This document shows positions 1 to 5,457 of a stretch of 5,990 nucleotides of DNA, one piece after another (positions within the stretch are counted from its first letter, which is position 1; each line of letters starts with the position of its first letter). The stretch is from Synechococcales cyanobacterium PMM_0073. Lineage in GTDB: Bacteria > Cyanobacteriota > Cyanobacteriia > Elainellales > Elainellaceae. The stretch spans positions 1 through 5,990 of the forward strand of contig CASBQH010000257.1 in assembly GCA_949127695.1 (NCBI GenBank), written 5' to 3'. The notes under the pieces were generated by a model. The model saw only the letters and a program-made list of their open reading frames with translations, was not told the origin of the DNA and ran no database searches. The position numbers were made by a program, and so were the translations under genes.

Positions 1-593
1 ACTTCTTCGGCCTGCTCCAGCACAATAATCGGGATATGGCCGAGCCGCTGCGCCAGCGTTGCCGTTTCGATGTATTCGCGATCTTTATAACCATTGCAAA
101 CCAACAGCGCTCCGGGCGTATCTAGCGTCGCCAGCGCAATCATTAGCTCCGGCTTAGAGCCAGCTTCCAGGCCAAACTGATGCCGCTTGCCGAAGCGCAC
201 CAAGTCCTCGATCAAATGCCGCTGCTGATTGCATTTGGTTGGGAAAACGCCTCGATATGCGCCGGGATAGCTGTAGCGGGCAATGGCCTTAGCAAAGCAG
301 GCGTTGAGGCGCTCGATCCGGTCTTCTAAAATATCGGAGAAGCGGATTAATAGTGGCAAGCCTAGATTACGCTGCTTCAGGGCGTTGACCAGCTCATATA
401 GATCCAGCGAACCGCCTCGATCTGCTTGGGGCGAGACGGTGACATGACCTGCCGCATTAATCGAAAAATATGGCTCACCCCAGCCCTGAATCCGGTACAG
501 CTCCTCGCTTTGCTCAATCGTCCAGCGTTTGACAAGCGCACCGCTGCCGTTCTGCTCTGCTGGGGTTGCTGCGACGATTGATTGCTCTGTCAT
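1..593 (-). CDS. speA: Biosynthetic arginine decarboxylase, N-terminal part (cut by left edge)
   Basis: This is the first 197 codons of a PLP-dependent arginine decarboxylase, which turns L-arginine into agmatine and CO2, the entry step to putrescine and other polyamines in the cytoplasm. The reading frame starts at an ATG whose complement is at 591-593 and stays open to base 1, so the stop lies outside the window. Residues 23-43 (WTIEQSEELYRIQGWGEPYF) match the usual start of the SpeA family. Residues 115-125 (GVFPTKCNQQR) are the barrel segment with the PLP-linking lysine, here Lys120, equivalent to the GVYPIKVNQ stretch of other SpeA proteins. Residues 141-150 (GLEAGSKPEL) and 167-174 (NGYKDREY) are also typical. 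The complete family is roughly 630-680 residues, so about 30% is present. The start has no strong ribosome site; an AAGG lies too far upstream. Identification is firm; start slightly less so. Confidence 0.95.
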   Translation of the reverse strand, partial: MTEQSIVAATPAEQNGSGALVKRWTIEQSEELYRIQGWGEPYFSINAAGHVTVSPQADRGGSLDLYELVNALKQRNLGLPLLIRFSDILEDRIERLNACFAKAIARYSYPGAYRGVFPTKCNQQRHLIEDLVRFGKRHQFGLEAGSKPELMIALATLDTPGALLVCNGYKDREYIETATLAQRLGHIPIIVLEQAEE

Positions 594-672
594 GCTCGGT
601 ATCTTGCCCTTGTGAGTTTCTGGACTGCTAGTTTATCGCATCTGATTTGGCGCTGTGAGTCGCCCTGCTCAC

Positions 673-1158
673 CTAATGTGACCGATCTGAGCGATCTCGA
701 TCGCCTTGATTGGTACAGCGCACTAGCCAGTAGCTAATCGTTAGGGCAAAAATTGCCAGCCCCAAGCCGATCAAGTCTGTGCCGGAGAGCTTATTAAAAT
801 CAAAAATCACGATCTTTCGAGCCACGGCAGTTAGCGCAGTGACAATTACCAGCTCAATCCGAATGCCGCTGCCGCGCAGGTAAGCCGTGATGTTTTCCAG
901 CACTTCTAGCGCAATCAAAATATTCAAAAACGCCCCAAAAATCTCAATCAGCGACGAGCTAAAAAAACCGTAAGGCGCGTCGTGAATGATCTCTGTAACC
1001 AGCACAAACCCCAACTGAATGATCCCCACAGCCAACACGCCCAGCATCATCAGCGACAGCAGTTTGGAGACCAGCACCTCAACTTTGCCAATCTGACCCA
1101 AAAAGTTTCTGTTACTTTCATCTGAGGTAACGCGGCGCAGCAGCTTGCGTAGGTTCAT
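673..1158 (-). CDS. PsiE-family (phosphate-starvation-inducible type) four-helix membrane protein
   Basis: A 161-residue integral membrane protein with about four hydrophobic helices at residues 31-57, 67-93, 100-117 and 126-146. The stretch IELVIVTALTAVARKIVIFD (101-120) is the conserved PsiE-type segment, and LNILIALEVLENITAYL (78-94) also fits the family. PsiE is named from a phosphate-starvation gene of enterobacteria, but its molecular function is unknown and no phosphate response can be inferred here. The N-terminus (residues 1-12) is basic and the C-terminus ends in a charged tail, QGDRDRSDRSH. The start codon lies 19 bases from the opposing queG start, and no clear ribosome site precedes it. 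speA follows on the same strand after 79 bases, so co-transcription is possible but not shown. Confidence 0.82.
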   Translation of the reverse strand: MNLRKLLRRVTSDESNRNFLGQIGKVEVLVSKLLSLMMLGVLAVGIIQLGFVLVTEIIHDAPYGFFSSSLIEIFGAFLNILIALEVLENITAYLRGSGIRIELVIVTALTAVARKIVIFDFNKLSGTDLIGLGLAIFALTISYWLVRCTNQGDRDRSDRSH

Positions 1159-1177
1159 GTCAAATCAGAGAGAATGA

Positions 1178-2191
1178 ATGGACAGCAGCCAAGACAAATC
1201 AAGTTCTTCATCATCATGCGGCATGTCCGGCAATTCAGGAGCAGATCATCCGCTCAACGGTGAGCAAATCAAGCAGCAGATTCAGCAGAAAGCTCGCTCG
1301 CTCGGCTTTCATAAAGTTGGCTTGGCAGCAGTTAAAGACTGGGAGGCTGATTCTAAGCTCCAATCGTGGCTGGATCAAGGCTTTCAGGCAGATATGGCCT
1401 GGATGTCAAACCCTAAACGGCAGGATATTCGGCAGCTGATGCCTGATCTACAATCCGTGATCTGCGTCGCGCTCAACTATTACCAGCCGCAGCAACGCCC
1501 GGAGCGCCCAGATCTAGCGAAGATCTCGCGGTATGGCTGGGGGCGCGACTACCATCGAATTTTGCACAAGCGGCTGAAGGCGCTGGCACTCTGGCTGCAA
1601 GATCAAGGCTTTGAGGCTAGATACTATGCCGATACGGGGCCAATTCAAGACAAAGTTTGGGCGGAGCGGGCTGGGCTAGGCTGGATTGCCAAAAACAGCA
1701 ATTTGATCACCCGTGAATATGGCTCCTGGGTGTTTCTAGGCGAGATTCTCACCAGCGCCTCACTGCCGCCCGATCCGCCGCATTTGCCTCACTGCGGTTC
1801 CTGCACCCGCTGCCTCGATGCCTGCCCGACTGACGCCATTACGCAGCCTTTTGTGGTGGATGCCAACCGCTGCATTGCCTACCACACCATTGAAAACCGC
1901 GCCGAAACGCTGCCGCCCGAAATTGCCGCCAACCTGCAAGGCTGGGTCGCAGGTTGCGATATCTGCCAGGATGTCTGTCCCTGGAATCAGCGGTTTGCTC
2001 AGCCCAGCGATGTCGCCGAATTTCAGCCCTATCCCTGGAACATTGCCCCCAGCCTCAGCGAACTCGCCAGCATTTCAGAGTCCGAATGGCAGCAGCGGTT
2101 TCCGGCTTCAGCGCTGCGGCGGATCAAGCCGGAGATGCTGAGGCGCAATGCTCAAGCCAGTTTGAACCAGCTAGAATCATCTGCTGAATGA
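1178..2191 (+). CDS. queG: Epoxyqueuosine reductase QueG
   Basis: A cobalamin-dependent iron-sulfur enzyme that reduces epoxyqueuosine to queuosine in the wobble position of GUN-anticodon tRNAs, the last step of queuosine synthesis. Ferredoxin-like cysteines are complete: C206-x2-C209-x2-C212-x3-C216-P, then C232, then C260-x2-C263-x3-C267-P, enough for two [4Fe-4S] clusters. The segment [20 protein letters not shown] (151-170) carries the conserved aspartate, Asp152, proposed as proton donor in the family. The protein ends soon after [15 protein letters not shown], so it lacks the C-terminal HEAT-like extension of Bacillus QueG (about 386 residues). The first 25 residues are Ser-rich and look unconserved; Met16 (ATG at 1223) is a possible true start. 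It probably shares a transcript with the coiled-coil gene downstream. Confidence 0.95.
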   Translation: MDSSQDKSSSSSSCGMSGNSGADHPLNGEQIKQQIQQKARSLGFHKVGLAAVKDWEADSKLQSWLDQGFQADMAWMSNPKRQDIRQLMPDLQSVICVALNYYQPQQRPERPDLAKISRYGWGRDYHRILHKRLKALALWLQDQGFEARYYADTGPIQDKVWAERAGLGWIAKNSNLITREYGSWVFLGEILTSASLPPDPPHLPHCGSCTRCLDACPTDAITQPFVVDANRCIAYHTIENRAETLPPEIAANLQGWVAGCDICQDVCPWNQRFAQPSDVAEFQPYPWNIAPSLSELASISESEWQQRFPASALRRIKPEMLRRNAQASLNQLESSAE

Positions 2192-2222
2192 GATAATATT
2201 GGCAGCAAAGAGACTTAAAAAG

Positions 2223-2666
2223 ATGACTGAGCGACTAGACCGAATCGAGGCGATTTTAGAGCATGTGGCAGAGCGTCAAGGCCAAATGCAGAGCCAGCAA
2301 GACCGGATGCAGAGCCAGCAAGACCGATTTCAGCAGCAGCTAGAGGAAACCCAGCAGCAGTCTCGCCAACAGCAAGACCGATTTCAGCAGCAGCTAGAAG
2401 AAACCCAGCAGCAGTCTCGGTCTTGGGTGAGCGAGCTGGCGGCAGATGTCGTGGGCATGATTAGCTCGCTCGCCGAAAATCAAGCTCAGACGCAGATGCA
2501 GATGGATGCACTCTCCGCTCATGTCTCGGCCTACATTGCCCAGTCCAGCGCGGTTTTGGCCGTTGAGCGACTGGATAGAGCTGAGTTTAGGCAGAAAATG
2601 CTGGGGCTACAAAGCGAAACTCGCAATATTTTGAGGGAGTTGGCCGACCGACGACAGCAGCCTTAG
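2223..2666 (+). CDS. Gln-rich coiled-coil protein with tandem internal repeats, function unknown
   Basis: A 147-residue soluble protein that I cannot assign to a named function. It opens with MTERLDRIEAILEHVAERQ, a heptad-like amphipathic helix. Residues 22-35 are two copies of MQSQQDR, and residues 32-67 are two copies of an 18-residue unit (QQDRFQQQLEETQQQSR plus Q or S). Residues 68-110 (SWVSELAADVVGMISSLAEN onward) are less repetitive, and the end (ERLDRAEFRQKMLGLQSETRNILREL) is again helical and charged. No signal peptide or membrane segment is seen. I chose the ATG at 2223 because AAAGAG at 2207-2212 precedes it by 10 bases; a TTG at 2199 would add 8 residues (MAAKRLKK). It begins 31 bases after queG on the same strand and ends 9 bases before the convergent DUF937 gene. 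A structural or scaffolding role is only a guess. Confidence 0.8.
   Translation: MTERLDRIEAILEHVAERQGQMQSQQDRMQSQQDRFQQQLEETQQQSRQQQDRFQQQLEETQQQSRSWVSELAADVVGMISSLAENQAQTQMQMDALSAHVSAYIAQSSAVLAVERLDRAEFRQKMLGLQSETRNILRELADRRQQP
2286..2327 (+). repeat. 21-bp tandem repeat, two copies, inside the coiled-coil gene
   Basis: Two adjacent 21-base units at 2286-2306 and 2307-2327 differ only in the last base (G versus A). Each encodes one heptad, MQSQQDR, so gain or loss of a unit would keep both the reading frame and the coiled-coil register. Confidence 0.9.
2316..2419 (+). repeat. 54-bp tandem duplication inside the coiled-coil gene
   Basis: Bases 2316-2365 and 2370-2419 are identical at 49 of 50 positions with a period of 54 bases. 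The only difference, G at 2345 versus A at 2399, is a synonymous GAG/GAA glutamate change. The unit encodes 18 residues (QQDRFQQQLEETQQQSR plus one) and overlaps the second 21-bp unit. Near-identity at synonymous sites points to a recent duplication. Confidence 0.92.
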
Positions 2667-2675
2667 CCGCGCAAT

Positions 2676-3218
2676 TTAACGCTGCAAGAACCGACCTGCC
2701 ATCGACATGGCATCGCCGATATCTACATCGCCATCGCCATCCGCATCTAGGAAGCCGTCTAATACGGTGTTAGAGCTAGCCGTTTGAGCAGTTGGCACAG
2801 TAGAGTTACCCGCCTGCGACCCTTGCTTCAGCAAGTTCAGCACAATTGGCACCAGAATCGGCAGAAGCGCCAGCACCTTATCAGCCGTCAAGCCAGTCCG
2901 CTGCGCTACGTCTTGGGCAACTCGCTGCTGCTGTCCCGGCGAAAACAAAGACTCCAACACATCTGCGCTCGAACCCGTGCCGCCATATTGATTCACGATG
3001 GCTTCAGCTCGCCCTGCGCCACCAGCTGAGCGCTGTTGCTGCAAGGCCGAACGCACGTGACTTCCCACTACCGAGAGCGCCGTTTGGGTGGATGAAGCAT
3101 CTAGACCCTGACGGCTCGCCAGCTGCTGTACCGTACCCAAAATTGCGCCGAGCTGATCGGGACTGGCCTGCTGATGGGGATTGTTGACCGCGCCCAGGAT
3201 TTGATCAAAGAGTCCCAT
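2676..3218 (-). CDS. DUF937 protein with C-terminal dockerin-like calcium loop
   Basis: A 180-residue protein whose N-terminus, MGLFDQILGAVNNP, and later segments resemble the DUF937 family, which has no known function. Residues 85-131 include LFSPGQQQRVAQDVAQRTGL and a hydrophobic helix, VLALLPILVPIVLNLL (115-130), typical of these proteins; no signal peptide is seen. After a Thr/Ser/Ala linker (133-150), residues 158-169 form a full 12-residue loop with Asp at positions 1, 3, 5, 7, 9 and 12 (DADGDGDVDIGD), followed by AMSMAGRFL. That spacing matches a single EF-hand or half-dockerin loop, so calcium binding is likely (inference). No strong ribosome site precedes the start; an A-rich stretch does. 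It lies 126 bases downstream of the BON-domain gene on the same strand and ends 9 bases from the convergent coiled-coil gene. Confidence 0.85.
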   Translation of the reverse strand: MGLFDQILGAVNNPHQQASPDQLGAILGTVQQLASRQGLDASSTQTALSVVGSHVRSALQQQRSAGGAGRAEAIVNQYGGTGSSADVLESLFSPGQQQRVAQDVAQRTGLTADKVLALLPILVPIVLNLLKQGSQAGNSTVPTAQTASSNTVLDGFLDADGDGDVDIGDAMSMAGRFLQR

Positions 3219-3297
3219 ATTTATTTTTTGCGTAGTAGAAGAGCAATCAAAAATACAGCAAGCAGGTACAAAACTTCTGATGCATTCACTGCTGAGT

Positions 3298-3334
3298 GAG
3301 CGGACTTTAACATAACCTATGCTGAAGTCCGCTC
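3298..3334 (-). terminator. 10-bp stem hairpin after the BON-domain gene; possible terminator or processing site
   Basis: GAGCGGACTT (3298-3307) and AAGTCCGCTC (3325-3334) are perfect inverted repeats around a 17-base loop, starting 10 bases past the BON-domain stop codon. No T-run follows on either strand, so it is not a canonical intrinsic terminator; cyanobacterial terminators often lack one. It could instead protect the 3' end of the upstream message or partly separate the BON and DUF937 genes. Confidence 0.6.
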
Positions 3335-3337
3335 GTC

Positions 3338-3352
3338 TGGGTTTCTAACCCA
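3338..3352 (-). repeat. Small hairpin spanning the BON-domain stop codon
   Basis: TGGGTT (3338-3343) and AACCCA (3347-3352) pair perfectly around a 3-base loop. The stop codon (complement at 3345-3347) lies at the loop. Together with the larger stem at 3298-3334 it makes two tandem hairpins at the end of this gene. Confidence 0.5.
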
Positions 3353-3698
3353 CCGTGACGGCGCTGGTATCCACCTCAGTTGCCCCATCGGCTGTCATTG
3401 CGACCGAAACCATCTTGTCGAGGATCTGCTGGCTGGGGACTTTGCCCTTGAGCACCACTTTGCTACTGAGCTGAGCCACCCAGAGTGTATCCACATCGTC
3501 CAGCATCGGATCTTCGTCAAAGGCCAGCGCCACACGCTTCGCCATACCGCTTTCGTCGAACTCGCCGTTCAGACCAACCTTGGCTGCGGGGATGCTGTCA
3601 CCCCCAGAAGCCGCAGCTGGAGCCGGGACTGAAACTGCGGTCACGCCAGCATTATCGTTCTTTTTGCTTCCCGGAAATAATCTACTGAGCCAACCCAT
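3345..3698 (-). CDS. Small BON-domain protein
   Basis: A 117-residue protein with a short N-terminus, MGWLSRLFPGSKK, a low-complexity Ala/Pro/Ser linker (about 17-38), and a BON-like domain from about residue 50 to the end. Key stretches are GMAKRVALAFDEDPMLDDVD (51-70), LWVAQLSSKVVLKGKVPSQQ (72-91) and the final GATEVDTSAVTVG. The pattern of a helix, a central VVLKGKVPS strand-turn and a terminal V-x-V strand is that of BON domains, usually linked to membrane or envelope surfaces and phospholipid binding; the exact role here is unknown. The N-terminus is amphipathic rather than a signal peptide, so a cytoplasmic or membrane-peripheral location is likely. The start is well supported by AGGAGA (complement at 3706-3711) 7 bases upstream. 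The DUF937 gene follows on the same strand. Confidence 0.83.
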   Translation of the reverse strand: MGWLSRLFPGSKKNDNAGVTAVSVPAPAAASGGDSIPAAKVGLNGEFDESGMAKRVALAFDEDPMLDDVDTLWVAQLSSKVVLKGKVPSQQILDKMVSVAMTADGATEVDTSAVTVG

Positions 3699-3705
3699 AT
3701 CTTTA

Positions 3706-3711
3706 TCTCCT
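3706..3711 (-). promoter_or_regulatory. Ribosome binding site of the BON-domain gene
   Basis: AGGAGA on the minus strand, 7 bases before the ATG. It overlaps the edge of a perfect palindrome, CTAAATTTAG (3710-3719), which could mask the site in RNA or be a protein-binding site. Confidence 0.75.
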
Positions 3712-3933
3712 AAATTTAGATCACTGGTCTAGGTCAAGCTACCAGCAAACTGCCGCAACCTGCCAAAAAACCAAAATTAATTTAGCTTTTCAGTCAGCTT
3801 TCCAGGCAATTAGCAGCGGCAATTGCTAGCTTCTCAGCCAAAATTATACAGTTGGGAGCTGTCAGGCCATGTCATCCAGAAGCCATAGAAGCCCTAGTAA
3901 AAATCGATTTAAAATTTGAGCAGAGAGTTGAAC

Positions 3934-3939
3934 AAGGAG
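3934..3939 (+). promoter_or_regulatory. Ribosome binding site of the small Cys4 protein gene
   Basis: AAGGAG ends 7 bases before the ATG at 3947, a near-ideal spacing. It fixes the start of the 78-residue protein and supports that this short frame is truly translated. Confidence 0.8.
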
Positions 3940-3946
3940 CATACTA

Positions 3947-4183
3947 ATGAACCCTGCCGAAGATCCTTCTGAAAACCTGACTGAAAGCCAGATCCAGGTC
4001 AACTGTGCTGAAGCCTGCGTCAAGGGCTGCGTTCTGGGGGAGCAATGCCCAAATCAGGAATACCGTGACCAAACTGCCAAATTTATTCAGGAGACTTCAC
4101 TCGATCAAATGCTAGCCATGTCCGAGGAGGCGATCCGCAAGAAGCGAACGGCTCCGCCCCAGTGGGTTTACCCAGAAGAGTGA
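3947..4183 (+). CDS. Small four-cysteine protein upstream of nadA, function unknown
   Basis: A 78-residue acidic protein that I do not recognise as a named family, though it has the look of a conserved cyanobacterial small protein. Its core, NCAEACVKGCVLGEQCPN, places cysteines at 20, 24, 28 and 34 (C-x3-C-x3-C-x5-C), a spacing suited to a metal or iron-sulfur site but not that of a classic ferredoxin or zinc ribbon. The rest is helical: EYRDQTAKFIQETSLDQMLAMSEEAIRKK (38-66), ending in APPQWVYPEE. No signal peptide or membrane segment is seen. It has a strong ribosome site at 3934-3939. nadA follows on the same strand after 110 bases (to the start I prefer), with its own promoter-like box between, so any shared transcript is uncertain. 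A link to NadA's [4Fe-4S] cluster is speculation. Confidence 0.8.
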   Translation: MNPAEDPSENLTESQIQVNCAEACVKGCVLGEQCPNQEYRDQTAKFIQETSLDQMLAMSEEAIRKKRTAPPQWVYPEE

Positions 4184-4192
4184 ATTAATCAA

Positions 4193-4227
4193 TTTCACCA
4201 GTTTATCCTGCCTGTATTTTGGTGAAA
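4193..4227. repeat. 8-bp inverted repeat upstream of nadA; candidate operator or hairpin
   Basis: TTTCACCA (4193-4200) and TGGTGAAA (4220-4227) are perfect inverted repeats separated by 19 bases. The centre-to-centre distance is 27 bases, about two and a half helical turns. The right arm ends 5 bases before the TATAAT box, so the element covers the -35 region. It could bind a dimeric repressor or form an RNA hairpin behind the small Cys4 gene; no T-run follows, which argues against a classic terminator. Confidence 0.5.
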
Positions 4228-4232
4228 AGAAC

Positions 4233-4238
4233 TATAAT
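4233..4238 (+). promoter_or_regulatory. Perfect -10 box (TATAAT) before nadA
   Basis: TATAAT matches the sigma-70 consensus exactly. No good -35 hexamer sits 16-18 bases upstream, which is common in cyanobacterial promoters. Transcription would start near 4245, giving a leader of about 49 bases to the GTG at 4294. It would place the upstream TTG/GTG candidates at 4219-4224 outside the message. Confidence 0.5.
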
Positions 4239-4293
4239 TGATGGGCGAACTGTACTCCTTTCGCAGTCCTGCCCACAATTTTTAGACCTAGCC

Positions 4294-5262
4294 GTGTTCA
4301 CAACCACTCGTCCGCACCAAAATTTTGCCTCTGCTGATCAGCCAACTGATCTATTCGACGCTATCCAAACTCTAAAGCGCGAGCTAAATGCTGTAATTCT
4401 GGCGCATTATTACCAAGATCCCGATATCCAGGACGTGGCCGACTATTTGGGCGATTCGCTTGGCTTGTCGCAGCAAGCTGCCGCCACCAAGGCCGATGTG
4501 ATTGTATTTGCGGGCGTGCATTTCATGGCCGAAACTGCCAAGATTCTCAACCCCGACAAACTGGTGCTGCTGCCCGATCTAGCGGCAGGCTGTTCGCTAG
4601 CGGACAGCTGCCCGCCAGCGGCTTTTGCGGCCTTCAAGGCTGAGCATCCCGATCATCTAGTGATTTCCTACATCAACTGCACGGCTGAAATTAAGGCGAT
4701 GAGCGACATTATTTGCACCAGCTCAAATGCCGTCAAAATTGTGCAGCAGATCCCCGCCAATCAGCCAATTATTTTTGCGCCCGACCGCAATTTGGGACGC
4801 TATGTAATGCAGCAAACCGGACGAGAGCTATTGCTCTGGCAGGGCAGCTGCATGGTGCATGAAACTTTCTCAGAAAAGAAGTTGGTGCAACTTCAGGTTC
4901 AGCATCCCGCCGCTGAAGTAATCGCTCATCCTGAGTGCGAACCAGCCCTGCTGCGACATGCCGACTACATTGGCTCAACGACGGCGCTCTTGAGCTATGC
5001 CAAAACCAGCAGTCGCTCGACCTTTATTGTGGCCACCGAACCCGGCATTATTCACCAAATGCAGAAAGCTGCGCCCGACAAAACATTTATTCCTGCCCCG
5101 CCAATCAATCAATGCGCCTGCAATGAATGCCCGCATATGCGGCTCAACACGCTGGAAAAACTCTACTGGGCGATGAAAAACCGCGCTCCAGAAATCACGC
5201 TGCCTGAGCCGACAAGACTGGCCGCGCTTCAGCCCATACAGCGAATGCTGGCGATGAGCTGA
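4294..5262 (+). CDS. nadA: Quinolinate synthase NadA
   Basis: NadA condenses iminoaspartate (from L-aspartate oxidase NadB) with dihydroxyacetone phosphate to make quinolinate, the first dedicated precursor of NAD, using an oxygen-sensitive [4Fe-4S] cluster. I place the start at a GTG (4294), giving 322 residues that begin VFTTTRPHQ, as I recall for cyanobacterial NadA; the frame is open upstream to a TTG at 4219 (347 residues), but that stretch contains a TATAAT box. Neither start has a good ribosome site. From 4294, the three cluster cysteines are Cys100 ([10 protein letters not shown]), Cys186 (WQGSCMVHE) and Cys279 (CNECPHM). Other family stretches are [20 protein letters not shown] (31-50), [13 protein letters not shown] (123-135), HPEC (212-215) and TEPGIIHQM (248-256). 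Length and motifs are complete, so it should be active. NadB is not in the window. Confidence 0.96.
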   Translation: MFTTTRPHQNFASADQPTDLFDAIQTLKRELNAVILAHYYQDPDIQDVADYLGDSLGLSQQAAATKADVIVFAGVHFMAETAKILNPDKLVLLPDLAAGCSLADSCPPAAFAAFKAEHPDHLVISYINCTAEIKAMSDIICTSSNAVKIVQQIPANQPIIFAPDRNLGRYVMQQTGRELLLWQGSCMVHETFSEKKLVQLQVQHPAAEVIAHPECEPALLRHADYIGSTTALLSYAKTSSRSTFIVATEPGIIHQMQKAAPDKTFIPAPPINQCACNECPHMRLNTLEKLYWAMKNRAPEITLPEPTRLAALQPIQRMLAMS

Positions 5263-5283
5263 AGCGTGACCAACTGAGCGCCG

Positions 5284-5325
5284 CAGATTGCCCCACAGAT
5301 TGCCCCACAGATTGCCCCACAGATT
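5284..5325. repeat. 12-bp tandem repeat between nadA and ftsH, about 3.5 copies
   Basis: Three perfect copies of AGATTGCCCCAC lie at 5285-5296, 5297-5308 and 5309-5320, with a further partial AGATT at 5321-5325. The repeat starts 22 bases after the nadA stop. The GCCCCA core of each unit is complementary to TGGGGC at 5345-5350, so alternative hairpins are possible in RNA. Confidence 0.9.
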
Positions 5326-5358
5326 TCAGATGTAAATGTCAGAATGGGGCTATATCTG

Positions 5359-5373
5359 TGAGCGGAACGCTCA
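5359..5373. repeat. Compact hairpin in the nadA-ftsH gap
   Basis: TGAGCG (5359-5364) and CGCTCA (5368-5373) pair perfectly around a GAA loop, a tight six-pair stem. No T-run follows, so it may help end the nadA message or sit in the ftsH leader; neither is shown. Confidence 0.4.
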
Positions 5374-5395
5374 ATTGGGGAGCGAATGGGTTACA

Positions 5396-5409
5396 TTAAT
5401 AAATATTAA
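5396..5409 (+). promoter_or_regulatory. AT-rich palindrome upstream of ftsH, possible promoter region
   Basis: TTAATA and TATTAA flank a central AA, about 49 bases before the ftsH start. TATTAA (5404-5409) matches 4 of 6 bases of a -10 box but has no convincing -35 partner. This is the most AT-rich spot in the gap, so a promoter or protein-binding site here is plausible but weakly supported. Confidence 0.3.
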
Positions 5410-5441
5410 GAATCTGAGATTAGCTGGCACAGGAAAGATTT

Positions 5442-5447
5442 AGGAGG
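5442..5447 (+). promoter_or_regulatory. Ribosome binding site of ftsH
   Basis: A full AGGAGG lies 10 bases before the GTG at 5458. It decides the start, because the gene uses GTG rather than ATG and the encoded MNKRWRNAGLYALL agrees with FtsH N-termini. Confidence 0.85.
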
Positions 5448-5457
5448 AAAAGCCTCG

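Noticed and set aside
1818..2187. Two plus-strand frames overlapping queG (1818-2141 and 1954-2187)
   Set aside because: They are out-of-frame shadows of QueG, whose Fe-S cysteine motifs are intact in the main frame.
2199..2222. TTG at 2199 as start of the coiled-coil gene
   Set aside because: It is possible, but it lies 7 bases after the queG stop with no ribosome site, while the ATG at 2223 has AAAGAG at good spacing and gives a natural MTERLDRIEA start.
2784..3187. Plus-strand frames opposite the DUF937 gene
   Set aside because: Low-complexity Arg/Pro/Ala-rich translations with no ribosome sites; the minus-strand protein has clear domain features.
3823..3850. TTGCTA / TATACA as a promoter for the small Cys4 gene
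   Set aside because: Each box matches only 4 of 6 consensus bases and the spacer is 16; such pairs are expected by chance in AT-rich gaps.
4241..4285. A 14-codon upstream ATG frame ending 8 bases before the nadA GTG
   Set aside because: Its ATG is 3 bases past TATAAT, so it would lie before the expected transcript start, and it has no ribosome site.
4443..4978. Minus-strand frames opposite nadA (4443-4637 and 4769-4978)
   Set aside because: Antisense shadows of a fully conserved NadA coding region, without start signals.
5284..5325. Tandem repeat as a CRISPR array
   Set aside because: Units are 12 bases and directly adjacent with no spacers, and no cas gene is present.
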